A stretch of DNA of 64,000 nucleotides from NCBI GenBank assembly GCA_003116975.1, contig BGKB01000025.1, forward strand, positions 62,001 to 126,000, read 5' to 3'. Positions 50,726 through 62,500 of this stretch are shown in pieces; position 1 is the first letter of the stretch, and each line of letters starts with the position of its first letter. Made by a program: the position numbers and the translations under genes. The DNA is from Aurantiochytrium sp. KH105. Lineage: Eukaryota > Sar > Bigyra > Thraustochytrida > Thraustochytriidae. The notes beneath the pieces were generated by a model. It was given only the letters and a program-made list of their open reading frames with translations, ran no database searches and was not told the DNA's origin.

Positions 50726-50770
50726 TATTGCGAGCGCTAATTTATGCTCTTTACTCAAGCTCGACCGAGT

Positions 50771-50956
50771 TTACTGATCGCGAGGAATCGAGTTGTCCGC
50801 AAGCTTCTTGCCGGTTTCCTCAGCCTTGCGCTTGTCCACGTCAAGCGAAAGGTCTGGTTTGAGCAGGGCGTGCACGAGAGACGAGCCTGCAAAGAGCGAC
50901 AGCAGACTCGCGGTTCCGACCACTGCGTACTGCTTCACAACGTAGCCGAGGGCCAT
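50771..50956 (-). CDS. Brawnin/UQCC6-like mitochondrial microprotein (DUF4516 type)
   Basis: 61 aa from the ATG at 50954-50956. The sequence starts MALGYVVKQYAVVGTASLL and continues with one hydrophobic helix SLLSLFAGSSLVHALLKPDL. It resembles the animal microprotein Brawnin/UQCC6, which reads (Y-x-K-x6-SLLAMCAGAEVVHxYYxPDL) and is an inner-membrane factor for complex III assembly. The order of helix, VH, then KPDLSLDV is the basis of the call. The tail is charged (DKRKAEETGKKLADN). Family assignment is from recollection of the motif, so confidence is moderate. It is co-oriented with, and immediately upstream of, the RD-rich gene (45 bases from stop to next start), so the two may share a promoter or an overlapping transcript. 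Confidence 0.65.
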   Translation of the reverse strand: MALGYVVKQYAVVGTASLLSLFAGSSLVHALLKPDLSLDVDKRKAEETGKKLADNSIPRDQ

Positions 50957-52535
50957 CGGGCACACAAAGTACTTCAAGCGCAAATGCAGCAGCGGCAGTA
51001 GCAGCAGTAGCTCGCAGCCAGGCGCAGCACACCACGGCACGGGCGGTCGGCGGCGTCGCTTGGTCCAACTGGCACCCAAGTGAAATGAGCAGCCTCTTCG
51101 CTTTCCCCTTTTGGCAAAGCGCTCTCCGCAGCAATAGCAGCAGGGGAAGCAGCAGCTACACAGACCGCAGCGCTCCGCTCCTCCCGCTCCCCTGTCCTCC
51201 CGCGCTCCGCAATCGTTTCCTCGCCTGACTGCGCGTGCGGCCTCGCTCTGTGCGTGTCTGTGGTCTGCTGCTGCGGCTGGCCGCTTCGCGCGGAGAAACC
51301 TCCGACCCTTGCAAGGGTCATTCTACATGATGTTTCGCAGACTTCACCTTTGCCCCAGGGTCTCTCATCTCGTGCGGTCTGGGGTAGGTGGGAAAGGGGG
51401 GTGCGCGAGGAAAGTCGTCGCAGATGTCGGGGGATCTGTCTCCACCCTCACCTTCTTCACCTATATCCTCATCTCCTCTACCTCAGAACCTTTCGGTCTC
51501 GGCTCGAATCAGCGGCGCGCAAATGCCGGGAAACCCGCCTCGCCCTCCTCCTCAAAACCTTCATCTCCTTGGCCCTCATATTTCCACATTTTAGGCCTTG
51601 GCCTACATCTCCTACATCTCCATCGTCATCATCATCATCATCTTCATCTTCATCATCATCTTCATCTTCATCTTCATCTTCATCTTCATCTTCATCTTCA
51701 TCTTCATCTTCATCTTCATCCATCCTCCCGCGTTCATCTTCCCGCCACCGCCTTCACTTCGCCAATCCCTCCGCCCCCAAGCCCGCTGGCGGCGATCCGC
51801 GCTCGAGCGCTCGAGCGAGCCGGCCTCGCGGAGGTGGTTTCGTGGCGCACAGAAAGAAATGCGCACCGCGCGAAGCCAGCTCGCTCTCGGTTCGACCTGC
51901 CACTGGCTGCCGCTGCACAATGGCTGTGTTCAATGGCTGTTCAACAGTTGCCATTGGCCCTGTGGTTGCTGCTTTTGCTCGACAATCGCTGTGCGGCCAA
52001 CAGTCGCTGTTTGGGCGCAGCAATGGCTTTCCCAGTCAACAAACAAACGCTATGCAGAGCCAGGCGCCTCGAGCTCGAGCCCGAGTTTGAAATTCAATCG
52101 TCAAACCTCGAACTCCGCGAGGCCGCACGAGCCGCACGCGCGGCGCCGCGCGCGAGCAGCGAGCGAGGCGAGGCGAGCGCGGGCGGAGCGGACGGCCGCG
52201 CGCGAGGCGGCGAGCGGCGCCGGCGGGGCAGCGCGCGCGCGGCGGCCGATCAAGGCGCGCGTTTCCTTGCTTGCTGTCGGTTTTGGGCCCCAGCGCCCGG
52301 CGAGGTTTGAATTGAAAGCGAGCAAAGCGCGCAAGGCGGGCGCAGCGACGGCGAGTCCGCGCACGCGGCGCCGGAAGAGGACGCGGCGCAGACGCGGGCG
52401 ACGCGGCCCGGTCCGGGCCGGCCTCGCTCGTCGTGCGTGCGTGCGTGCGAGCGAGCGAGCGAGCAGCCCCTCGCGGACGGGAAACCCGGAACCTGTCTTC
52501 GCACCTCTGCGGCGGGCAGGAGCGCACGGGCGGCC
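50957..52535. other. Divergent intergenic region
   Basis: 1.6 kb; no gene supported. Contains the TTCATC array (51622-51723) and GC-rich CGAGCGAGCG-type sequence near 52430-52470 before the multi-WW gene. Confidence 0.5.
51622..51723 (+). repeat. TTCATC hexanucleotide array
   Basis: About 15 TTCATC units with CATCAT interruptions, about 810-910 bases before the multi-WW gene start. Confidence 0.95.
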
Positions 52536-55500
52536 ATGCCGCAAGGAGCGGCTCCGGCGGCGACCTCGGCAGCACCTGCGGCGGGAGGAAAGCTGGCGGC
52601 GACGGCGAAGGGATCGGGCGCTTGGGTTCGGCGCCTGGACCCGCGATCGGGCCGCTTCTTCTACTTTGATCTGGACACGCACGAGGTAAGTGCCAACGGG
52701 TTGGTTCGTCGCGCAAAGACGAAACCTCGCCGAACACGGGCTCTTTATCATCGGCACGTGCACCTCACCATGCGTGCGGCGCAAGGAAGCAAAATAGACA
52801 CTCGAGCAAGAGCTCGTCTTTCCTTGCGCGTTGCAGAGTGTTTTGGGGGATTCTCGATGCTGTGAAAGAATCTCTTGAAAGACAATGACTAACATGACTT
52901 CGTGCACTGCACATGCCTGACAAAATGGTTTTCGCAGTCCACATACAATGCCCCTGACAGAGTATTACATGGGAACTGGGAGGTAAGTCACCTTTTCTCG
53001 ACGAGGCAAGCTTTCCGCTCATCGCGTCTCACAGCCTCTGGATTGTATTCCTCTTTTTTTCTTTCTACACCTTTACAGGTCATGCAGGACCCCGAGACAG
53101 ACCGACTGTTTTATTTTCACAAAAAGACGGGTACCTCGCAGTGGGGACGACCCAATGACGCCTTTGTAGCGCCAGAAGATGCCTTTGCAAGCGATAGTGA
53201 AGACGATGAAGATGAAGAGAATCAAGGGCAGACCAGTCTAGGCGACAATGACACCTGGACCGAGGTCTGGGACGAAGAAACAAAGCGGAAATTCTGGTAT
53301 AAAGAGGCCACTGGTGAGTCTCGCTGGGTTCGGCCAGGACCAGAGGCTCGCTTGCAATCCGATGTTGTTGCCGCACGTGATCTTGTGGACGATGGACGAC
53401 CGCGCACAAGCACAACAGGAAGCATTCTTGAAGAGGAAGGCGACTGGCGCATGATGAAGGATAACGTTACGGGGCGCGTCTTTTTCTATAATGTTGACTC
53501 AGGCCAGAGTCAGTGGGAGCGTCCCGATGCCTTTGACGGTCCCAACTTTTTGGCGGGCAGGTTGTACTCGGCCTCGGAGCGTTGGGAAAAGCTTCACGAC
53601 CCGGCGACCGGTCGTGTCTTCTTCTTTAATCGCGAGGAAGGCATCGCTCAATGGGAGCGTCCGAGCGACTTGGATAGCGAAGAAAGTCCACGTCTCGGAA
53701 ATTCTCCTACGTCAGGAGCCTTGCGTGACGTCAGTAACTTTTCGTCAAACGTTGGCAATGACAAGGCTGAGACTGGAGACTGGGAAGAAATCTTTGATCC
53801 CGATACGGGCCGCACGTTCTTCTTTGATCGCAAATCCGGCCGCTCTTGCTGGGAACTGCCTTCGCGAGTTCCCGCAAAGACAAGCAAAGAGACGGCCAAG
53901 ATTGATGAAAATGACGCTGGCCCTGTCGCCCCGCCATCGCCGCGGCTACCTGGCGTTAGTGCGAGTAGCAGAAGCGTTTGGAAGGGCGATGCCGAGGATG
54001 CCGAGGATCTGACAACAGGCGATCTTGGCGACGCAAGCGAAAAGCCTCTCGAGTCGACATATGTGCGTGCGCCCCGACGTACATCAGGGGCTCCAGCCAA
54101 ATTAGCTGCTTTGTCGAGATCGGCATCCTTTACCCCGTCATTGCCCTCCTCTCCGGCACAGAGTGAAGCCAGTCACGAGGAGTCAAGTAAAGCATCGCAC
54201 GTTGGGGATGTCCCTGAGGCAGAAACGCGCATCCAGGACGAGGAAAAAATAATGACCAGCGAGGAGGAGAGGTCTTCTCCACGCGAGGATGACGCCGAAA
54301 AAGCCTCTGCCTTGTCCGATGATAGCGATTCTTTGCCTGACGGCCCTGTGAACGAAGCTTTGCAGAGTGAAAGCGAGCGCGAAGGCAGCATCGTGGGAAC
54401 AGCTGCCTTTGACGGGGAGGAAACGGGCTCGCGTCGCAGTGCACAAGGCAGCCTGGCTTCTTCGCCAACCCATTCGAATTCTGCCTCCGACTTGAGTCCT
54501 TGGCGCGAGCTCGAGGACGAAGCAACGGGAAGGACCTACTTTTTCAACCAGATTACGGGCGAGTCGCAGTGGATCGATCCGCGTAAGACAACTCTCGTAG
54601 ACGAAGACTGGTGTGAACTTGTCGATGCTGACACGCAGCGCAAATACTTTTACAACAAGAAGACCGGTGAATCCCGCTGGAGACTTGCAGAGACTTCGAA
54701 CGAGAAGAAATTGGTGACAGGGCCTTCCCCTTCTGCAAAGGCGCAACAACATCCTGCGCCTGACTTTGAAAAGTCGTCGCGCCGTCTCGACAGAAGCACC
54801 ACGGAGGTCTCTGGCGACAACGCACAAGACGCTTCACGGCGCGCGAGCGCCATCCCAGCGCTGTCGACGCCGCCAAAGTCACCCCCTGCGCAGACAAGGC
54901 AATCGTCCGTTTCTCCGATTGACGCGGACGCCTTTAATCCGGCACGTCGTCTCGATCGCAGCGAAACCCAACCAACCGCGCACGTGGCGCAAGATGCGTC
55001 CAGTGGCTCATCTCGTCGAGCGAGTGCGCACCCGGGCCAGACCTTGCCGGCGCGAAAGGACAGCAGCGTTGATGTCCAAATTCCCGATGACGATGAGCTG
55101 TCGTCGGCGGATCTCCCGAGTGAGTCGAAGAAAAGGGAAACCGACCCAGCCATCTTTGACTCAGATCGTCGCATCGAACGAAGCGAAACTGCAGACGGTA
55201 GAAGTAGCGCGCAAGCGAAGCGACAGCAGCAGCAGCAGCAGCAGCGACGCACAAGTGCAATGCCGAACCTTGGTGGCATGAGCTATGCCGAACAACAGCA
55301 ACAGCAACAGCAAGCCCTGGCGAGCGATGCAGATGAGGAAGCCCAACTTTACGGGCCTGGACGACGTCTTGATCGAAGCGAAACCTTTGAAACCCAAGCG
55401 AATCCAAGAGAAACGCAGGCAAACCGCCGCTTGAGCGCCATGCCACGCATCGCATCTGGTACATCATTGGCGAGTCCCGCTGCTGGGCGTGCCGAGAGCG

Positions 55501-58500
55501 GCGATACAGCCGCGCGCGACGAAGTGACGTCAGAGGCAGACATCGCCGCCCCTGTGGATCAAGCGCCAAAACTTCGCGAGGTAGACCCAAGTATGTTTGA
55601 TGCGACGCGCCGCATCGAGCGGAGTGAGACGTTAGAACAACCGAAGCAAGGGTCCGGAAATGCTGATCATAAGCGTAGGACGAGCGCAATGCCATCTCTT
55701 GCATCTGGGTATCTCGAGGCTGAAAGAGGCCAGCTTGGCGGAGGAGATGACGAGGACGCAGCGGCTTCCGGTCCAATCTCGCGCGCGAATTCTCAGCAAA
55801 ATTCGCCGATTGACGATGCGACCTCAGATTTCGCCAAAGAACCTCGAACAGGCCCTGCGCAGCGTAGAGCTTCCGCAATGCCTGACCTTAACGTCGGAGG
55901 TCACTTTGACGCCACTCGTCTGACGAATGGGGCGGCACCTGGGCTCATGGCAAACTATTTGAATGGCTTTCGCCCTGCGTCGCACGCGCGGAGTGCTGAC
56001 TCGGCAGCCAGTAGCGTCGGGTCTCGCAGCCTTGCAGATGATGATATTGGCTCTGAGGGGGGTGGTACTGTGAGTAGTGTGGGAAGTCAGCATCGCTCCC
56101 AACACGGGACCTCTCGTCGCCGCAAGTCATCTCTGCTTTCTTTTTCTCCCTTCATTGGCAGCATCGCAGAAGAAGGTGCGCTTGGTGAGCAAGATGAAGA
56201 AGATGACGACGATTTCATGAATGCAAGCAGCAACATGAGCGGAAGAATAGTTCCTCCGTCTCATCCGCCCCCGATCTCCACGGCCGCACGCCGAAGCTCG
56301 ACCATCCCCGAGGAGTTCCGCCCAGACATTGTGTTTTCTGGTGCTGACAGTCTTCTTCAAAATGGCGCCCCAAAGCTACGGAAGAGTGACTCAAGCGACG
56401 GTGCTCAAGATGAATCAAGCGCAGCAAAGATCTCCTTTGCAAATCTTGGTCCAAAGGCCGCGGATAGACACCTTCCTGGACCCATTACCACCGATCGAAC
56501 GTATTTCAATCCCGAAGAGGGTTTCCAAATTCCGGCTGTTCGTAGCGCAGCATCCCCTTTAAGTGGAGGATCGCAGGCAGGCTTCGACGACATGCGTGCG
56601 CAAGGGAGCTCAGCAGGTGTTCGTATGCTTGCGCCGTTGCAAGGTTACCTCGAGAAGCGTGCTCGACACGGCCGACAGCAATGGCAGAAACGATACTTTA
56701 CGCTTGACGAGAAGTGCCTCCGATACTATGAGTCTGAACGGCAAGCCACTACCAAAGCCCGTGAACATGCACAACTTGCATTGGCGCGTATTGACATGTC
56801 CAAGGTAAGCCACGTTGAAGCAGAAGATGGAGACGAGGGCTTCCTATTTGGCGTGTATGGACGTGGCGCCTTGGGTGTCCTCGTGCTTCTCCGGGCCGAA
56901 TCTGCGCATGAGCGCGACGTCTGGGTCGCGGCCCTTGGGGCTCGCGTTGTGAAAGAACCTTCGACTTCACGAGCCGGTGCCGCATCTGGGGATCAGCAAG
57001 TTTATGCACGATGTGTGGATAGTGTCGCGAGCTCTGAGCCTGGTATGCTAAAGCTCGCGCATGGCGATATGGTTCGTGTGTTGCAAATGTCTGAGAAAGA
57101 GCGATGGTGGGTTGGAGAAGTCAATGGTCGCGTGGGTAACTTTCTGCCAGATAGTGTTGTGCTTGTGGGAGATGATGAAGCCGGAGCAGCCAACGGTCAT
57201 GGATCCCGCGCACATTCTGTCGCTGGCTCGCAAGCGTCATCTGGTGTCTATTCCGGCTCGCGGTCGGGCATTCGTGGGCGCTCGGAGAGCAGGGAGGGTT
57301 TGCGAACCGAATTCAATCGCGTCGAGCGCCGGATCGAGGCAAGAAAGCGGCGTGAAGATCTCGAGGCGGTCTTGGAGAATCTTGGTGTAGAACCTATGCG
57401 CCCGCCCGAAGCGTACCCGACGGAGGCCTACCTTGAGCATATGCAGGAGCAGCTCAAGGACGCTAACGTCCGTAATCACAAGCTGCTTGCTGAGGTCCGT
57501 AGTCTCGAGTGGAAACTCGAGCAGGAAGACGCAGGCCCAGCAGCTCCCAACGCTTACCTTTTAGTGAGCTACAGTAAGATGCTCTCCTATCTGCGTGCGA
57601 ACCCTCGCATCTTGGTGCAGATTGGCGCAAATTTGGCCGAGGAGGAACAAGCTGCTTTTGCTGGCATCGTCTCTGACGCGCTCTTTGACGAGTACTCTGT
57701 GGATGAAAGCGCCTTCGAGGGCGTTCTTGATGTCTCCGTGGAAATGCTGTGGGATCAGGGATTACCTCTACTAGACAACATGAGGCGCCGCGATGCAAAC
57801 ATGGATACGCACGAAGGCTTTTTGCCGAGCATGCTAGCTGCCTTTGTGCGCCGTTCGAGTACGCGAGGCTATCTAGACCGGCTCTTGGCTGCCGTCAAAG
57901 AGGACTTCATGGACACACTTCTTGGCGTGGGCGAGACTCGACCCAAGGTGTTGGAGCTCGCGTGCGTGCTTCTGGATGTAGTGGCCAGCGATGCAGGTCT
58001 TGATCTCGTCCCGCAAACTCTTTGCAACGTCGGTGCTATTCTGTTTGATGTCGGTGGTCAGATGACCTTCCTTCGGTTCTTCTTTGAGAGTGTCTTGGTT
58101 CCTGCTCTCTTCTGGCCTGGCTTTTTGCCCGATGAGGCCAAGCTGGGAGACCCTGCTCTCTTTCGTCGCATGCGCACACGCATCGATGGACTCGTCGGGC
58201 TTCTGTGCGCGGAGCTTGTGCAAGAGCATCAGGGCAACGAAGCGGCATCGAATGCGCGCAGGCTGTTGTTGCGTCTTGCGGCAAAGCTGACGCGCAAAAT
58301 TGTTGATGATGCGAGTCCCAGTGTGTCGCGCAAGCCCGCGGAGCTCTGCGACCTTATTGTTGTCGCCTGCGAGGATTTGTACCAGCTGCGCGCTGCCGCG
58401 GCCACATGGGCGGGGCGATTTCGTGCTCCTGCACCTCTGCTCGAGGCGTTGCAAGAGATTGGCAACCCTTCGAGCGTTGCCTCGGCCGCTTCTGGCGCCC

Positions 58501-59354
58501 AGCCTTATCTTGTGCTGCGCGTGCAGCCTGCTAGTACGTCTGCCATGACATCCGAGGTGATCACACCTTTGGATCGCGACACGATCCGATTGCTCGTCAA
58601 AGCACGCGGTAAGATTGACTCCTCGCATGACTCGTGGAGCCCGCGCCGCGATGGCGAGCTTCTTGGCCAGCTCGAGGAACGCTTTAATGACGCGAAACAA
58701 GCTCTCGATGGTCAGCGTCGCATCGAGTACGGCATCGAGGTAGCGGGCCAGTATCTGAGCAAGCTTCAGCACACTCGCGAGCAGCTCGCGCGAAAGCTTG
58801 AAGCACGACGGCACATGGCGTTTGCGTATACTTCTCCCAGATTAGAGAATGGCGGCTCGTCGACACTGCACTATCGTCCTTCGGGACTTGTCGCAGGATC
58901 TTCCACAGATTTGGTGGTCCCTGCGCTTCCGTCCGTAGCATCGCATCGTTCCTCGCCTCTTTCGATTACGGATGCGGCTCCTGCTCGCCCAAGGCGACAG
59001 GCTCCGCCCGTTCATCGTGCAAGCTTTTCGCTCGACGAAGTTGACAGTGTGGGCGCTGACGACACTCGGGAAGCCTTTGGTGGAAATCATGAATTTGGCA
59101 CGTCCTATCATTCAGGCGAGGCTTATTCTAATGGGCGGAGAGAGGGACAAGACGATCTGAATGACTACGACGACGAAGAAGAGGAGGCGGAGGAGGTTGA
59201 TGATGGCGACGACGATGATGATATTGAGGAATTGACTTTGGATTCGCTGTATGGCATGAGTCGGCAAAGCGTTGCGAGCGAGACGCACGATGCAAGCAAG
59301 TCGGACCATCTTGGGGATCTCATGTCCACGGTATTTAGCCCGTTCAACCTCTAG
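52536..59354 (+). CDS. Giant scaffold: eight WW domains, RSET/SAMP repeats, PH, SH3, RasGAP-like domain
   Basis: 2156 aa in three exons: 52536-52685, 52938-52982 and 53079-59354, with GTAAGT donors and CGCAG/TACAG acceptors, all in phase. Exon 1 begins WW1 (WVRRLDPRSGRFFYFDLDTHE); its second Trp is replaced. WW2 spans exons 2-3 and ends TSQWGRP. WW3-WW8 follow at about 53250, 53442, 53578, 53776, 54499 and 54604 (for example TGRVFFYNVDSGQSQWERP). A repeat region at about 54770-55900 alternates RR(L/I)(D/E)RS(E/T)T (five copies) with RRxSAMP-like motifs (six), with two seven-residue Gln runs. A PH domain spans about residues 1250-1358 (YLEKRARHGRQQWQKRYFTL) and an SH3 about 1372-1429 (ARCVDSVASS; ERWWVGEVNGRVGNFLPDSV). 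After a coiled coil, a RasGAP-like domain spans about 1559-1870 (FLRFFFESVLVPALFWPGF). It converges on myosin C. Probably a Ras-pathway scaffold at membranes. Confidence 0.92.
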
Positions 59355-59599
59355 GTTCTAGATCTCCTGAGGATTGACTCCCTAGGCCCATCCTGAACAA
59401 GATAGTTGTAATTTTCAATAGGATGTGCGACTTGTGAGTGAATGTGAGGAATCTGGAAAGAAATCAGAACGATTGACAAAAAAGGTAAAGGCAGCGCGCT
59501 TGGTGGCAGGAAAATAGAAAACGAAACGAAGATTGATTTTTCCAGAGAACGAACAAACGAACGATAAAGAGAGATGGAGGCAAGGCGAAGAGGGAGCAT

Positions 59600-62500
59600 T
59601 TACTTGCCACCACGATCAGAGGCGAGCACGGCATAATCGAGAATGAGACTGGAGATGTCACGCGCTTGCTGGGAAATGTACTGAAGCTTGGTCTTCTTGT
59701 TGGTGTTGCGATCATAGACAAGAAGCCAGAACTGCGACGAGGACCCGCCCCAGCGGTGAATATCGGCAAAGCTCCATGAGTTGACAATGACGCGCGCAAG
59801 AGAAAGGTTGTGCACGCCATCACACGAGACGGATAAAATTTCGTCGCCAGCGTGCTCGTCAGTACGCACGTAAAAGAAGGCGTGGCCCCACAGAGGCATC
59901 TTGGAAACACGACTGAGGTAGTCAGTCTGCAGATCCTCGAGCTCGCGCTTGGCCACCTTGCCTCTAGAGGCGAGGATGATCTTGGCCCAGGCGCTGTCCG
60001 GCTTGCGCATGCGCCAAGGCGCGGGCAAGTACTCCATCAGAGACTCGTCGAGGAGGTCCTGCTCGGTGTTGGGGAACTCGTCGCAGTCGGCAGCAATGGC
60101 AATGACGGTGAGCGTAACGACATCGGGCTCCTTGGTGACGGGAATCGAGCCATCGATGATCATGTCTGCCGCCTGCAGATACATGAGGCGCGAGAAGACC
60201 ATGTCCTTGGAGGGGCGCTCGTTGTTGCCAAAAAACAGCTTCCTCTTGTACACAAAGCGGAAGGAGCGGCGCGAGCGCGTGAGTGCAACGACGATGTCGC
60301 CCATGTAGTCCTTGTTGCGGAGCGGGCGCGGGGTCCGCGGAGGCATGGGCGAGGTGACCGCCGAGGGGAGCGGCGGGGGAGGCGGCTCGTCCGAAGGAGG
60401 GCCGATCTCGTCGTGTTGCGGAGCACGCGCAGCCGAGTATCCAGAGTTGTATACAGGGTTCTCGTCATCCTCGTCGTCATCGCCGTCGACGACCCAGATG
60501 CCAAAGAACTTTTCACGCTCGTCGGTGAGGGAGAGAAAGTGGCCGCAAATCTCGAGCACCTTTTCCACATTCAGGTCAGGGGTGATGGGAAGGTCGCTTG
60601 TGAGCTCGGTGCCGTCGACGAGCTCGATTGTTGCGAGAATGGGCGGGCGCTCCTTGTACGCGAGGATCTCATCAATGTTGGGGACAAAGCCGGACGCACC
60701 GCGAATGAGCATGCCGTCGAGACGGCGCAGGGCGTAGCGCGAGTACGAGCCGACGAGGCCACCGACGTGAACGTGCTCGAGTAAAAAGTTGAGCAAGAAC
60801 ATCTTGAAGTCGTCCGAGGGCGGAAAGGTGCCGACGGCCATGCACATGAGCTGCCAGGCACGGCCCACCGACTCCGGCTTGGGGTTATTGGTGAGATGCT
60901 TGCACAGCTGAATGTAGATCTCGTCAACGAGATCCGGGAGCTCGAGACCCTTGATGAGGACGTCCTGCGCCAAGGTTGCCGGGAATGACATGAGCTGCTC
61001 ACCACAGTAGCCGAGAATAGAGCGGTGGATGTTGATGGCGGTCTTGTTGAGATCCTTGTCCAACTCAAGGATGGAGCGGGGAATGACCGTCTTTTGGTAC
61101 TGAAGTTTGAGCTCGGCCACGCGTTTCTTGTTAAAGTAGAGTCCCTTGACGTAGTCTCCATCCGTGCGGATGCGGTAGAACTTGCGGAACTGGTAACGCT
61201 CGTGCTGCGCCTGCTTGACATTCTTGGCGCGGTGCTCTTCAAATTCTTCCTCATCCATCTCAACGTTGGTCTCGCGCTCCGGCGCGCGAACGGAGCGAGG
61301 ACGGTTGCTCTCAATGTCGTTGATCATCTTCTTGACGCGCGTGACCATTTCGATGGACATGTCGAGATCGTTGGCATGGTCAAGCGCGTGCTTGAGGGGC
61401 TCAAGCTTACCGGACTCGATAGCCGCGGCCAGCTCCTTTTGCACGACGATCTGTTCCATGCACTTTTGCTCGAGATCAATGGCTGCGCTGAGCGCGGGCG
61501 TGTCCTCCTTCATACCCTTCTTTGTGGCCTTTTTGATGGCGCGGGTGAGGTGACGCACATCCTCGAGCTGAATGCCCTTTTGCGACTCGGCAATCGTGGC
61601 AAGCGTGTTCATGTTGGCCTCGAGCTCCTGGGCAATCTCGTCCATGTCCTCGAGCTCAGTGGCCTCGCTGAGCAGGCTATCGATCTCCTTGCTGGCGACG
61701 CCGAGTTCGAGAATGCGGGTCTTGAGATCAGCGATACGATCGAGATCCTTGTCGTGGGCAGCCTCCATGAGCTCGGTCTTGATGGCATCGATGCGGTCCT
61801 CGCGGTCGCGCTGCTGCTTTTCCTTGTCGCGGCGCACCTGCTCTTGCTCTTCGGCCGATGCCGCAGAGAGTTCATCGTCGAGCGCGGCCTGGCCCTCGTG
61901 GATATCGGCATTGTCAATGCCCATGTCGTTGGCCTCGGCCATGGCCTCCTTGAGGGCGGCCATGTCGCCACTGTCGATGGCGTTGCGGACGGCATCGACG
62001 ATGCGAGTCTCTTCCTCGAGCCGCTCCTTGAGCGCAGTGGCCTGTTTGGCGACCTTGTGATCGAGAAGGCCGAGCTTGGAGGCCGTCTTGAGCGCCTTTG
62101 TGATCGTTTCGAGGTTGCGGTCCTCGATGGCGTCCTTGAGACTTTCGAGCACACGCTTTTCCTCTTCGATGACCTTGATGAGCGCCTTGGCCTCCTTCAT
62201 CTCAGGCGGGGCAAAGTTGATCTGCTCCGAGGCCGAGACGGCGGTGCGGAGAGCATTAATGTCGCGCTTCTCCATGGCGTCGACGAGCAGACGAACGACA
62301 CGGCGCTCCTCCTCGAGGGTTTCCTTGAGGTCCCAAGCCTCCTGCACAACGGTGAGCGTGGAGCCCTGGTTGGGAAGGTCGCCGGCAGCATCGAGACCAT
62401 CGCTGAGCATGTCGTAGTCGCGCTTCTTGATGCCAGCGCGAAGCTGATCGAGCGTTGCCATGTACTTGACAAATTGGCAACGCGCGATAAAGCGTCGCGC

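Noticed and set aside
49930..50862. Gly/His/Asp- and Ala/Thr/Ile-rich frames opposite or beside the RD-rich gene
   Set aside because: Products of tandem GATCGC repeats read in other frames or strands; the RD frame with an ordered C-terminus is the real one.
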